Assembly: GCA_036394575.1 (NCBI GenBank)
Contig: DASWEY010000050.1
Coordinates: 3,983 to 67,982, forward strand
From: UKL13-2 sp036394575
GTDB lineage: Bacteria; Pseudomonadota; Gammaproteobacteria; Burkholderiales; Usitatibacteraceae
DNA length: 64,000 nt
Direction of reading: 5' to 3'
A program made the position numbers and the translations under genes. How positions within the stretch are numbered: the stretch's first letter is position 1; each line of letters opens with the position of its first letter. The notes beneath the pieces are model-generated. The model saw only the letters and a program-made list of their open reading frames with translations, had not been told where the DNA came from and ran no database searches. Positions 24,940 to 33,831 of this stretch are shown piece after piece.

Positions 24940-25488
24940 ATGAATGCGCTTGATTACGCAATCATCGCGGTACTGCTGATCTCAATCCTGGTCGGTATTC
25001 TTCGCGGCGCAGTTCGCGAATTGCTGAATATGGGCGGCTGGGTGCTGGCCTTCCTGCTGGCGCATGCCTTTGCCGACGATCTGGCGAGCTGGTTGGCAGA
25101 TTGGGCTGGCGATCCCGTGTTACGCATGGTGATGGCCTGGGCGGCGATATTCCTGTTGGTGCTGATCATTGTTGCGCTCATTGCTAGTCTGGCGTCTGAA
25201 CTCATGAGAAAATTGGGCCTGGGCGGTCTCAATCGCAGTCTGGGGGCGCTGGCGGGGCTGGCACGCGGGCTGGTATTGCTGATTGTGCTGGCGCTGGGTG
25301 CCGGGCTGACCAAAATGCCGCAGTCGGTTTTATGGCGGCAAGCAGCGCTGACGCCATGGCTCGAAGTGGCGGCCTTGTATTCGCGCGGCTTGCTACCAGA
25401 TACGGTTGCAGCGCGTATCAAATACCGTTCTCCGCCGGCGCGCACGGCCGCAGATCGGCAGTGGCAGGACAGGTCCAACAGGGGTTAA
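24940..25488 (+). CDS. cvpA: CvpA family inner-membrane protein
   Basis: 182 aa with four predicted transmembrane helices: ALDYAIIAVLLISILVGILR at the start, then helices near 31-45, 64-88 and 101-125. CvpA is named for colicin V production in E. coli; more recent work links it to envelope integrity. It lies 3 bases before purF, the standard order, so purF expression is likely to depend on the same transcript. Confidence 0.92.
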   Translation: MNALDYAIIAVLLISILVGILRGAVRELLNMGGWVLAFLLAHAFADDLASWLADWAGDPVLRMVMAWAAIFLLVLIIVALIASLASELMRKLGLGGLNRSLGALAGLARGLVLLIVLALGAGLTKMPQSVLWRQAALTPWLEVAALYSRGLLPDTVAARIKYRSPPARTAADRQWQDRSNRG

Positions 25489-25491
25489 TTT

Positions 25492-27045
25492 ATGTGCGGT
25501 ATCGTCGGAATAGTCTCGAAAAGCCCGGTCAATCAACTGCTGTATGACGGGCTGACGGTGCTGCAGCATCGCGGCCAGGATGCCGCCGGCATTGTTACTG
25601 CGGAAGGCCGCACCTTCCATATGCACAAGAACAAAGGCCTGGTGCGCGATGTATTCCGCACCCGAGATATGCGCAATTTGACCGGCAATATGGGAATTGC
25701 GCATTGCCGTTATCCCACCGCAGGCTCGGCTTCGAGCGCGGCGGAGTCCCAGCCTTTCTACGTCAATTCCCCGTTCGGCGTGGTGCTCGGCCACAACGGC
25801 AATCTGGTCAACACGGCGGAATTGCAGCGCGAGCTGTTTCAGGACGATCTGCGCCATGTCAATACCAGTTCGGATTCCGAGGTGCTGCTCAATGTGCTGG
25901 CGCACGAGTTGCAGATCGCGGCGCGCGGCATGCGCCTTGATCCGGACGCCATCTTCAATGCGGTCGCCGGCGTGCATCGCCGCGCCAAGGGGGCGTACGC
26001 GATTGTCGCCATGATCGCGGGTTACGGCCTGCTCGCATTTCGCGACCCCAATGGCATCCGGCCGTTGATTATCGGCAAGCATGAAAGCGCCGAAGGCGGT
26101 GTGGAGTTCATGGTCGCCTCGGAAAGCGTCGCCATCGATGTGATGGGTTTTCAGGTCATGCGCGATGTCGCACCCGGCGAAGCCATCCTGATCGACACCT
26201 CGGGCAATTTTTTCAGCCGGCAGTGTGCGCAGAATCCCAGCCTGCACCCGTGCATTTTCGAATTCGTCTATCTGGCGCGTCCGGACTCGGTGATCGATGG
26301 CGTATCCGTCTATGAGACCCGCTCGCGCATGGGGGCGTCGCTGGGCGAAAAAATCAAACGCGAATATCCGGACATCGAAATCGATGTGGTGATTCCCATT
26401 CCCGACACCAGCCGTCCGTCGGCAGTCGAGGTTGCCCAAGTGCTGGGCGTCAAATATCGCGAAGGATTTATCAAGAACCGCTATATCGGCCGCACCTTCA
26501 TCATGCCGGGGCAGGACGAGCGCAAGAAATCCGTCCGTCAGAAACTGAATGCCATGGCGGTTGAATTCAAGGGCAAGAATGTGCTGCTGGTCGATGACTC
26601 CATCGTGCGCGGCACAACCTCCAAAGAGATCGTGCAGATGGCGCGCGACTGCGGCGCCAACAAAGTCTATTTCGCGTCGGCTGCGCCGCCGGTACGGTTT
26701 CCCAATGTTTACGGTATCGATATGCCGACCCGCGCCGAACTGATCGCGACCGGCCGCGACGCAAAACAGATTGCGGAAGCAATCGGCGCCGATGCGGTGT
26801 TCTACCAGGAACTGGATGCGCTGATCGACGACATTCGCGCCTGCAATCCGAATATCCGGAGCTTCGATGCTTCCTGCTTCGACGGCAAGTACATTGCCGG
26901 CGACGTGACGCCCGAATACCTGGCGGCCATCGAAGCCTCGCGCAAGGACGGTAAAACACGCGGCAGCGAGCTCGCCGAGAGCAGCGCCGACAGCGGCGCC
27001 GCCGCGTACCAGCTCGACCTGGGGCTGTCGGCGATAAATTCATGA
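25492..27045 (+). CDS. purF: Amidophosphoribosyltransferase
   Basis: 517 aa. It catalyses the first committed step of purine synthesis, PRPP plus glutamine to 5-phosphoribosylamine. Cys2 becomes the N-terminal nucleophile after Met removal (MCGIVGIV). The glutaminase domain has LQHRGQDAAG and LGHNGNLVNT; the transferase domain has the PRPP loop VLLVDDSIVRGTTSKEIV. No propeptide is present, as in the E. coli type. The last bases overlap the metZ start (ATGA). Confidence 0.97.
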   Translation: MCGIVGIVSKSPVNQLLYDGLTVLQHRGQDAAGIVTAEGRTFHMHKNKGLVRDVFRTRDMRNLTGNMGIAHCRYPTAGSASSAAESQPFYVNSPFGVVLGHNGNLVNTAELQRELFQDDLRHVNTSSDSEVLLNVLAHELQIAARGMRLDPDAIFNAVAGVHRRAKGAYAIVAMIAGYGLLAFRDPNGIRPLIIGKHESAEGGVEFMVASESVAIDVMGFQVMRDVAPGEAILIDTSGNFFSRQCAQNPSLHPCIFEFVYLARPDSVIDGVSVYETRSRMGASLGEKIKREYPDIEIDVVIPIPDTSRPSAVEVAQVLGVKYREGFIKNRYIGRTFIMPGQDERKKSVRQKLNAMAVEFKGKNVLLVDDSIVRGTTSKEIVQMARDCGANKVYFASAAPPVRFPNVYGIDMPTRAELIATGRDAKQIAEAIGADAVFYQELDALIDDIRACNPNIRSFDASCFDGKYIAGDVTPEYLAAIEASRKDGKTRGSELAESSADSGAAAYQLDLGLSAINS

Positions 27046-28232
27046 ACGATGATCACAAGGGAAAACGCCCGGGCTTCGATACCATGGCGGTCCGCGCCGG
27101 GCAGTTGCGCAGCAATTTTCAGGAGCATTCCGAAGCCCTGTTCCTGACGTCGAGCTTTGTGTACAAAAACGCGGCTGAGGCCGCCAGGCGCTTTGCCAAC
27201 GAAGAGCCGGGATACCTCTATAGCCGCTTCACCAATCCGACGGTGACGATGTTTCAGGACCGTCTCGCCGCGCTGGAAGGCGCCGAGGCGTGCACGGCAA
27301 CCGCCACGGGTATGGCGGCCATTGCCAGTGCGGTGATGGGTTCCCTGAAGCAGGGCGATCACCTCATTTCCTCGCGTAGCGTATTCGGCACCGTGGTGCC
27401 GCTGTTCGACCAGATATGCAAACGCTTCGGCATTGAGACAAGCTGGGTATCGCCATCCAGCCTCGACGAGTGGCGGGCGGCGATGCGCCCCAATACGCGC
27501 ATGCTGTTCTGCGAGACGCCGTCCAATCCGCTGGCAGAGATATGCGACATTGCCGGCCTGGCCACCATCGCCAAGCCGGCCAAGGCGCTGCTGGCGGTGG
27601 ACAACTGCCTGCTGACGCCGGCTCTGCAGCGCCCCCTGGAACTGGGGGCGGACCTGGTCATCCATTCCGCCACCAAGTATCTCGATGGACAGGGCCGGGT
27701 GTTGGCAGGCGCAGTCTGCGGCCGCAAGGAATTGATCGATCCGGTATACGGCTTTGTGCGCACCGCGGGCCCGGCACTGTCCCCGTTCAACGCCTGGATT
27801 TGCCTGAAGGGTATGGAAACCCTCAAATTGCGCATGCAGGCGCAGTCGCAGTCGGCGCTCGAGATCGCGCGCTGGCTTGAAACGCAGCCGAAGGTGAGGC
27901 GGGTCTATTACGCGGGCCTGGAATCGCATCCGCAGCATGACCTGGCAATGCGCCAGGCGCCCCGGCAGGGCGCCGTGCTGGCGTTTGAAGTGGACGGCGG
28001 GCGCGATGCAGCGTGGCGCTTCATCGATGCGCTACAGGTGCTCTCCATCACCGCCAACCTGGGCGATACCAAAACCACCATCACGCACCCCGCCACAACC
28101 ACGCATGCGCGCATTTCGCAGGCCGAACGCGACGCTGCGCATATCAGCGACAATCTGCTGCGCATCGCCGTGGGACTGGAAGATATCGCGGACCTGCGGG
28201 CAGATATGGGTACGGGCTTGCAGGCGATTTAA
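27042..28232 (+). CDS. metZ: O-succinylhomoserine sulfhydrylase
   Basis: 396 aa, a Cys/Met-metabolism PLP enzyme. It makes homocysteine from O-succinylhomoserine and sulfide. PLP Lys is in HSATKYLDGQGR (about residue 210); SRFTNPTVTMFQDRLAALEG and ATATGMAAIASAV are family signatures. The placement directly after purF matches metZ in Pseudomonas and Burkholderiales, which is why I prefer MetZ to cystathionine gamma-synthase. It overlaps purF by 4 bases and ends the long forward block. Confidence 0.93.
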   Translation: MNDDHKGKRPGFDTMAVRAGQLRSNFQEHSEALFLTSSFVYKNAAEAARRFANEEPGYLYSRFTNPTVTMFQDRLAALEGAEACTATATGMAAIASAVMGSLKQGDHLISSRSVFGTVVPLFDQICKRFGIETSWVSPSSLDEWRAAMRPNTRMLFCETPSNPLAEICDIAGLATIAKPAKALLAVDNCLLTPALQRPLELGADLVIHSATKYLDGQGRVLAGAVCGRKELIDPVYGFVRTAGPALSPFNAWICLKGMETLKLRMQAQSQSALEIARWLETQPKVRRVYYAGLESHPQHDLAMRQAPRQGAVLAFEVDGGRDAAWRFIDALQVLSITANLGDTKTTITHPATTTHARISQAERDAAHISDNLLRIAVGLEDIADLRADMGTGLQAI

Positions 28233-28264
28233 GCGCCTTGCAATGATGCCTTCAGATCATTCGT

Positions 28265-28996
28265 TCAGCCGTCCACGCTGATCCGCGTCAAGTTGCCATC
28301 GATCTCGCCGAGGTACTCGCCGCGCTCATGCCAGTCGGCCAGTACCCAGCGCCGGCAGTCATGACCGTCGACGACATGCCGATGGGTGGCCGGGCGGTGT
28401 GTATGACCATGAATGATTGTTGGATAGTCATGCGCGCGAAAGGCGGCATCGACGCTGGCCGGTGCCACATCCATGATTTCTTCCGCCTTGCCCGATTTTT
28501 CACTGTCGCTTTGCATGCGGATTGACCTGGCCAGCGCCAGCCGGACGGAAAAAGGCTTGGTCAGCATCTCGCGTTGCCAGGCGGGATTGCGCGCCTGTAC
28601 ACGGAATTTCTGATACGCGATATCGTCGGTACAAAGCGTGTCGCCATGCATCAGCAGGGTCGGTTTGCCATGCAGATCAATCAGCGTGGGATCGGGCAGA
28701 ATCGTCAGGCCGGCAGCGGTGGCAAAGCGGTCGCCGAGCATGAAATCGCGATTGCCGTGCATCAGAAAAATATCCGTCCCCGACTCGGCAACACGCCGCA
28801 GTCCCGCGGCGACATCGCGGCCCAGCGCATCGTGTTCCAGCTGGTCATCGCCGACCCAGTAATCGAACAGATCGCCGAGAATGTAAAGGGTGGCCGCCCC
28901 GCGCGCTGTCGTTTCGAGAAAACGAAAAAAAAGCGCGCTGGTGGACGGCCTTGCATCGCCCAGGTGCAGGTCGGAGATAAACAGGGTGTTATGCAT
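28265..28996 (-). CDS. lpxH: UDP-2,3-diacylglucosamine diphosphatase
   Basis: 243 aa calcineurin-like phosphoesterase. It hydrolyses UDP-2,3-diacylglucosamine to lipid X in lipid A synthesis at the inner membrane. Metal-binding motifs are in order: SDLHLGD (about 9-15), GDLFDYWVGDD, MHGNRDFM and HGHTHRP. The gene is convergent with metZ across a 32-base gap. Its neighbour upstream, the cyclophilin, is the usual partner of lpxH. Confidence 0.95.
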   Translation of the reverse strand: MHNTLFISDLHLGDARPSTSALFFRFLETTARGAATLYILGDLFDYWVGDDQLEHDALGRDVAAGLRRVAESGTDIFLMHGNRDFMLGDRFATAAGLTILPDPTLIDLHGKPTLLMHGDTLCTDDIAYQKFRVQARNPAWQREMLTKPFSVRLALARSIRMQSDSEKSGKAEEIMDVAPASVDAAFRAHDYPTIIHGHTHRPATHRHVVDGHDCRRWVLADWHERGEYLGEIDGNLTRISVDG

Positions 28997-29061
28997 TCAC
29001 CGGCACAAACAGTAAGGGGGGGCGGTGGCCCTCCGGTTGCGCAGGCGCCCGTACATGCTGC

Positions 29062-29715
29062 CTAGAGACATTCCGCTTTTTCGATTACCACGGTTTCCTG
29101 CGGTACATCCGAATCGAACATGCCCTTGGGCCCGGTTTTCACGGCCTTGATCTTGTCGACCACATCGGTACCCTCAATCACCTTGCCGAACACGGCATAG
29201 CCATAGTTCGACGGGCCCGCATGGTTCAGGAAGCCATTGTCGGCGACATTGATGAAGAATTGCGATGTGGCGGAGTCAACCACGCCGGTGCGCGCCATGG
29301 CCACCGTATAGACTTCATTGCGGAGGCCATTGGTGGCCTCGTTCTTGATTGGCGGATTGGTCGGCTTCTGCTTGAGGTTTTTGTCGAAACCGCCGCCCTG
29401 GATCATGAAGTTGCCGATGACCCGGTGGAAGATGGTGCCGTTGTAGTGCCCGCTTTCGACATATTTCACAAAATTCGCGGTGGACAGCGGCGCCTTTTCG
29501 TTGTCGAGCGCCAGCGTGATGTCGCCCATATTGGTGGTCAGTTTTACTTTCACGGCAGTGATTCCTTTGTCATTTAGTTTGCAGGAGGCGGCCTTGGCGG
29601 CGGCAGCCGGTTTAGCGGTTTTGGCACTGTCCGCGGCAGCCAGTGCGGCGACGGGGTCAAGAATGATGGCGCCGAACAAAATGCCGGCGACCAGATGAAG
29701 GCGGGAACGGTTCAT
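29062..29715 (-). CDS. ppiA: Periplasmic peptidyl-prolyl cis-trans isomerase (cyclophilin)
   Basis: 217 aa. A signal peptide (1-27, cut after ALA) is followed by an Ala/Lys-rich spacer and a cyclophilin domain from about residue 53, with FHRVIGNFMIQGGGF (catalytic Arg), GVVDSATSQFFINV and YAVFGKVIEGTDVVDKI. It speeds proline isomerisation during folding. The export signal argues for PpiA rather than cytoplasmic PpiB. Two cysteines, one in ASCKLNDKG before the domain and one at the very C-terminus (ECL), could form a disulfide. Confidence 0.9.
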   Translation of the reverse strand: MNRSRLHLVAGILFGAIILDPVAALAAADSAKTAKPAAAAKAASCKLNDKGITAVKVKLTTNMGDITLALDNEKAPLSTANFVKYVESGHYNGTIFHRVIGNFMIQGGGFDKNLKQKPTNPPIKNEATNGLRNEVYTVAMARTGVVDSATSQFFINVADNGFLNHAGPSNYGYAVFGKVIEGTDVVDKIKAVKTGPKGMFDSDVPQETVVIEKAECL

Positions 29716-29760
29716 GTCTCAATATCCTTGGAAAAAATCATGCGAACAACTGAACGGTAT

Positions 29761-31023
29761 TCATGACGCGGCAGCCTCATAGACGATTTTCCACTGGCCT
29801 TTCTCGCGCTGCCAGTACTGGCGTTTTTTCATCTTGCTGCTGTTGTTGCTGCTGCGATAATCCTGATCGAAAGTGACGATCATCATCGGTGGCGTGGTTG
29901 GCGAAAGCGGATACTCGAAAATCGACAGATTGCTGATGCCGACCTTGACGAAGCTCTTGGCGGCGTTGATACGGCGCTTGAGTGCCGACCAATCCGCGAA
30001 CCCTTTGCCGTCGGCGCTGAAGTGCGGGGAATAATGATTCAGGTATTTGTCCGTGTCCAGGCTCTCCCAATCGTGCTGCCATCCTTCCAGAGCGCCATCG
30101 AACGCGGCGCGCATGTCGAGCCACTGATCCGGCGATCTCCATTCGACGCTTGGCGTAATGACGATCGGGGTGACGCCCGGATCCACATATTTCTTGATCG
30201 ATTCGAAGTCGTCATTGGTCAGCACCACGCAACCGTCGCTGGCACGTGGCGGCCGGCTGTAGGTGGTCGACGGCGTGCCATGCAGCCAGATTCCGGACCC
30301 GGTCTTGCCGAGTCGCTTGTCCCACTCATTGGGAAAGTTGAGCGGAAATGCGCCGGGGCCGTAGAAATCGCTAAGCCGTTCTTTCGCCACGGCGGGATTG
30401 ATGGTGTAGACCCCAAGTGGGGTGCGCTGATCGCCTTCGCGTTCCTTGTCCACCCCGTTCTTGCCTGCCGAAATATAGAAGTCGGTGACGAGCTGCGGCG
30501 CGCCATCCACATTGCGGAAGATATAGAGGCGCGATTTCTCGCTGTCCATCAGCAGGGCATATTCCTGCTGAGGGGCGAGCTGCAGGAGAGCGGTGGGCAG
30601 GTGTCCGAGCGGTGGCCCGTCGAAATAACGGGTCAGACGGGCCTTGGCTTCCAGACGCAGGCTGGCCACCATTTCCGGCTGGGGTGTGCGGCCGGCATAA
30701 TTGCCCGAAAAGAATGCTACCGGCGCGCCCGATTGCGCCATCAGCAGATCGCCCTTGATCAAGTGGCCGAGGCGGAAATTCGGGTTTTTTTCCAGCGCCA
30801 GATCGATCTCGTGGAGCGCTGCCTGAATGCTGCCCTCCTTGAGCGTCTCCAGGGTGCGCACCAAGGATGCTTCCACTTCATTGCTGAAGACCACCGAGGT
30901 GGCCGGCGCGGTTTGCGCCCACGATGAATGAACTGCCATCGACAGCAGCGCTGCCGCCAGCAGGACACGAAGCGGTATCAGGAAAGGGCGCATCCGCAAT
31001 TTGCCGATCGTCGTCGTATTCAC
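29761..31023 (-). CDS. YkuD L,D-transpeptidase with C-terminal NTF2-like domain
   Basis: 420 aa from a GTG at 31023; ATG at 30993 is also possible. A signal peptide ends near SSWAQ. The central YkuD domain has LHGTPSTTYSRPPRASDG followed at once by CVVL, so His and the catalytic Cys of SDGC are present. The last 130 residues resemble an NTF2/SnoaL-like fold (WESLDTDKYLNHYSPHFSAD, ... RQYWQREKGQWKIVYE), as in the Cds6 group of L,D-transpeptidases. Such enzymes cross-link or modify peptidoglycan stems or attach proteins in the periplasm. The gene follows a TPR protein that carries a similar C-terminal domain. Confidence 0.85.
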   Translation of the reverse strand: MNTTTIGKLRMRPFLIPLRVLLAAALLSMAVHSSWAQTAPATSVVFSNEVEASLVRTLETLKEGSIQAALHEIDLALEKNPNFRLGHLIKGDLLMAQSGAPVAFFSGNYAGRTPQPEMVASLRLEAKARLTRYFDGPPLGHLPTALLQLAPQQEYALLMDSEKSRLYIFRNVDGAPQLVTDFYISAGKNGVDKEREGDQRTPLGVYTINPAVAKERLSDFYGPGAFPLNFPNEWDKRLGKTGSGIWLHGTPSTTYSRPPRASDGCVVLTNDDFESIKKYVDPGVTPIVITPSVEWRSPDQWLDMRAAFDGALEGWQHDWESLDTDKYLNHYSPHFSADGKGFADWSALKRRINAAKSFVKVGISNLSIFEYPLSPTTPPMMIVTFDQDYRSSNNSSKMKKRQYWQREKGQWKIVYEAAAS

Positions 31024-31039
31024 ATCACAGCAGCGGCGA

Positions 31040-32038
31040 TCAGCCGCCGGCGCGTTCCGTGCGAATGAGCCAGTTGTCCCCGGACTTTATCAGCCGCATT
31101 GTTTTAGTGTTGTTGCTGGTGGTCTTGTCGGATCTGTAGGTCTGGCGAAAAACCGCGGTTGCTTCGTTACCGCTGATCGTCACCTTCGAAATTTTGGCTG
31201 TCACGCTGATACTTTTGGGCGCGTTGATGCGCTCAATGCGCTGCGCTTCCCAGCTTGCACGCGGAATGCCACCAGGCGTTTCAAAGTCGGGCGCATAGGC
31301 TGCCAGATAGGCCGCGACATTCTTGTCGGCCCAGGCCTTTGCCCAGGCTGCAATCACGGCGCGCACCTGCGCATCGGCGTTCGCCGGGACAATCTCCGGC
31401 GTCGCTGATAAGGGCTGTGCGGGTTCAGCTTTGGCAACCTGCGTTGCTGCCGGCTTGACGACGGTCTCGGCGACAGCTGCCTTCGGCGGTACGAAAAGGT
31501 CCTTGACCATGGCCAGCTTGGATTGTGCGGTGGTGTTCGATTTATCGAGCTGCAGCGCCTTGTCGTAGGAACGACGCGCCAGCTGGGCATAGATATCACC
31601 CAGGTTCTCGTAAGCCGTGGCATAGGCGGGGTGGGTGTGAATCGCCAGTTCCAGGGCGGCTTTGGCCTTGTCGTAGTTACCCTGGCTCGCATACAGCACG
31701 GCCAGGTTGTTGTAAGGCTCCGGCAGTTCCGGATAGTCCTCGGTCAGGCCGGTAAAAACCTGGATCGCATCGGCCGATTTTTTCTGCTCGGTGAGAATCA
31801 GGCCTTTGACAAATCGGCCCTGCGCGTCCTTGGGCTGCTGGGCGAGTGCCGCGTTAACCTTGGTCAGCGCATTATCGAGCTTGCCCTGTTGATAGAGTTG
31901 CGACGCCTCCTTTACATCCTCGGCGGGCCCTGCCCAGGCGGAGGTGATTCCCAGCGTTGCCAGCGCAGCAATGCAAAAGGGCAGGGCGGAACCGGCCCGG
32001 CGGAGGAAGTTTTCACTGAGCATTGCGTTATAATTCAT
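31040..32038 (-). CDS. TPR-repeat secreted protein with C-terminal NTF2-like domain
   Basis: 332 aa from ATG 32038; ATG 32023 is an alternative, neither with a clear ribosome binding site. A signal peptide ends at SAWAG. About four TPR units follow (ASQLYQQGKLDNALTKVNAA, ... NNLAVLYASQGNYDKAKAAL, ... ENLGDIYAQLARRSYDKAL). The last 110 residues form an NTF2-like domain (IAAWAKAWADKNVAAYLAAY) close in pattern to the end of the downstream L,D-transpeptidase. Probably a periplasmic adaptor for that enzyme; this is inference from adjacency (16-base gap) and shared domain. Confidence 0.75.
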   Translation of the reverse strand: MNYNAMLSENFLRRAGSALPFCIAALATLGITSAWAGPAEDVKEASQLYQQGKLDNALTKVNAALAQQPKDAQGRFVKGLILTEQKKSADAIQVFTGLTEDYPELPEPYNNLAVLYASQGNYDKAKAALELAIHTHPAYATAYENLGDIYAQLARRSYDKALQLDKSNTTAQSKLAMVKDLFVPPKAAVAETVVKPAATQVAKAEPAQPLSATPEIVPANADAQVRAVIAAWAKAWADKNVAAYLAAYAPDFETPGGIPRASWEAQRIERINAPKSISVTAKISKVTISGNEATAVFRQTYRSDKTTSNNTKTMRLIKSGDNWLIRTERAGG

Positions 32039-32355
32039 TGAATTTAATAAAAAACAGCGCGATATTGACGCCACACATTCTACCAAGAATGCTTACCTCC
32101 TTCACAAGCGTTTGTAATTCCTGTGCCAGTCTGGTCGCAGACCCGCTGCCTGCACGGAGAAACACCGTGCCTTGCCGGCGGTATGCGCTGATTGGGCGAT
32201 GTTGTTAGCGCCGTAGCTGCCTGGCCCGCACCGCACCACCCGGATAAAGATCGAGCGGTGTCGTGGTCCGGCCGGTTCCACTTTGCAAATTGCCTGCCCC
32301 CGCTTGTGACTGGCGGGCTCGCGACGAATTCACTCTTTCCCATAAGTCGACATCC
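32039..32355. other. 317-base divergent intergenic region
   Basis: This gap separates the TPR-protein gene (minus) from cysS (plus) and must hold both promoters. I see a TTGACG at 32065-32070 facing cysS without a good -10 partner, and AT-rich DNA from 32024 to 32070. No RNA gene, riboswitch, repeat or credible small gene was recognised. Confidence 0.5.
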
Positions 32356-33732
32356 ATGCAGATTCTGTACAACACCCTTACCCACACCAAGGAAACTCTC
32401 AAGCCTATCGAACCGGGCAAGATACGCTTGTACGCCTGCGGACCCACGGTTTACGATTATTTCCATATCGGCAATGCGCGCACTTTCACCGTGTTCGATA
32501 TGCTTTCCCGCTGGCTGACGGCGATCGGCTTCGAAGTCAGCTATGTGCGAAACATCACCGATATAGACGACAAAATCATCGAGCGCGCCAACGCCAACGG
32601 CGAGCCGATCGGCGCATTGACCGAACGCATGACAGCGGCCATGTTTGAGGATGCCGACCGGCTCAATTTGCTGCGTCCCGCCGCCAGCCCGCGCGCCACA
32701 CAGCATATTGAACACATGCTGGCGATCATCAAGACGCTGGAGGACAAGGGGTTTGCCTACCGGGCCGCCAATGGCGACGTCTATTATGCGGTGCGCAAAT
32801 TTGCGCCTTACGGAAGGCTTTCACGCAAAAACCTGGATGATCTGCATGCGGGCGAGCGGGTGGCGGTTGACGCCAACAAACGCGACCCGCTCGATTTTGT
32901 ATTGTGGAAGGCCGCCAAGCCCGGCGAGCCGCAATGGCCGTCCATTTTCGGCGGTGGCCGGCCCGGCTGGCATATCGAGTGTTCGGCGATGTGCAAGGCG
33001 GTATTGGGCGAGACCATCGATATTCACGGCGGGGGCTGGGATTTGCAGTTTCCGCACCACGAAAACGAGATCGCCCAGAGCGAAGCCGCTTCCGGAAAAC
33101 CGTTCGCGAATCTCTGGATGCATGCGGCATTTCTCAATATGGACCAGGAGAAAATGTCGAAATCGCTGGGTAATTTTTTTACCTTGCGCGAAGTTCTCAA
33201 CAAACTCGACCCGCTGCAAGGCGGCGAGACGGTTCGCTATTTCCTGATGCGCGGGCACTATCGCAGCGAGATCAATTATTCATGGGATACGCTCGAGGAT
33301 GCGCGACAGACCCTGCTGGGTTTTTACGTCACGCTCAAGGATGTCGCGGCGGTCGATACCGCACCCGACTGGTCGAACGGATTTGCCGCCCGCTTCCGCG
33401 AGGCGATGGAAGACGATCTGAACACGCCAATCGCCTTTTCGGTGCTGCATGAATTACGCGGTGAAATCAATCGTAGCCAATCGCCGCAATTGGCCGGCCT
33501 CCTCAAGGCGCTGGGGCGCAGCGTGGGCCTGTTTCAGGCCAATCCGGAACAATTTGTGCGCGGCGCCGCCAATACCGGAACGCTTGATATCGACGCGCTG
33601 ATCGCCGAGCGTAACGCTGCCAAGAAGGCGAAGGATTTTGCCAGGGCCGACGCGATCCGCCGCAAACTTGATGAGAGCGGCATTGTGCTTGAGGACAAAG
33701 CGGGCGGAATGACCGAATGGCGCCGAAAGTAG
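32356..33732 (+). CDS. cysS: Cysteinyl-tRNA synthetase
   Basis: 458 aa from ATG 32356. A class I synthetase that charges tRNA-Cys. The zinc ligand Cys28 is in YACGPTVYD, the HIGH motif is HIGN (37-40), further zinc ligands are in WHIECSAMC and FPHHENE, and KMSKS appears as EKMSKSLGN (about 265). Length and order are normal. An in-frame start further upstream (32263) adds residues not found in the family. Confidence 0.97.
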   Translation: MQILYNTLTHTKETLKPIEPGKIRLYACGPTVYDYFHIGNARTFTVFDMLSRWLTAIGFEVSYVRNITDIDDKIIERANANGEPIGALTERMTAAMFEDADRLNLLRPAASPRATQHIEHMLAIIKTLEDKGFAYRAANGDVYYAVRKFAPYGRLSRKNLDDLHAGERVAVDANKRDPLDFVLWKAAKPGEPQWPSIFGGGRPGWHIECSAMCKAVLGETIDIHGGGWDLQFPHHENEIAQSEAASGKPFANLWMHAAFLNMDQEKMSKSLGNFFTLREVLNKLDPLQGGETVRYFLMRGHYRSEINYSWDTLEDARQTLLGFYVTLKDVAAVDTAPDWSNGFAARFREAMEDDLNTPIAFSVLHELRGEINRSQSPQLAGLLKALGRSVGLFQANPEQFVRGAANTGTLDIDALIAERNAAKKAKDFARADAIRRKLDESGIVLEDKAGGMTEWRRK

Positions 33733-33762
33733 CAAGCAAAAAACACCGGAGCAAAAACGCAA

Positions 33763-33789
33763 AGGGCCCGAAAATCGGGCCCTCTGTTT
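33763..33789. terminator. Bidirectional terminator between cysS and a LIV-type binding protein gene
   Basis: Stem AGGGCCCGA/TCGGGCCCT (9 bp) with an AAA loop. T-rich sequence follows on the plus side (CTGTTTTG) and A-rich sequence precedes it (CAAAAACGCAA), which serves the minus-strand gene. It sits between the two convergent genes. Confidence 0.85.
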
Positions 33790-33831
33790 TGCGGCAACTG
33801 GCGAAGAGGTTCCGGTTGCGCGGTCGCGTGC

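Noticed and set aside
10918..28232. Long biosynthetic block as an unusual gene cluster
   Set aside because: The order from leuC to metZ is well known in beta- and gammaproteobacteria; only the small lipoprotein is worth separate note.
32087..32355. Riboswitch, T-box or tRNA in front of cysS
   Set aside because: No T-box motif (not expected in this group), no terminator hairpin and no cloverleaf could be drawn.
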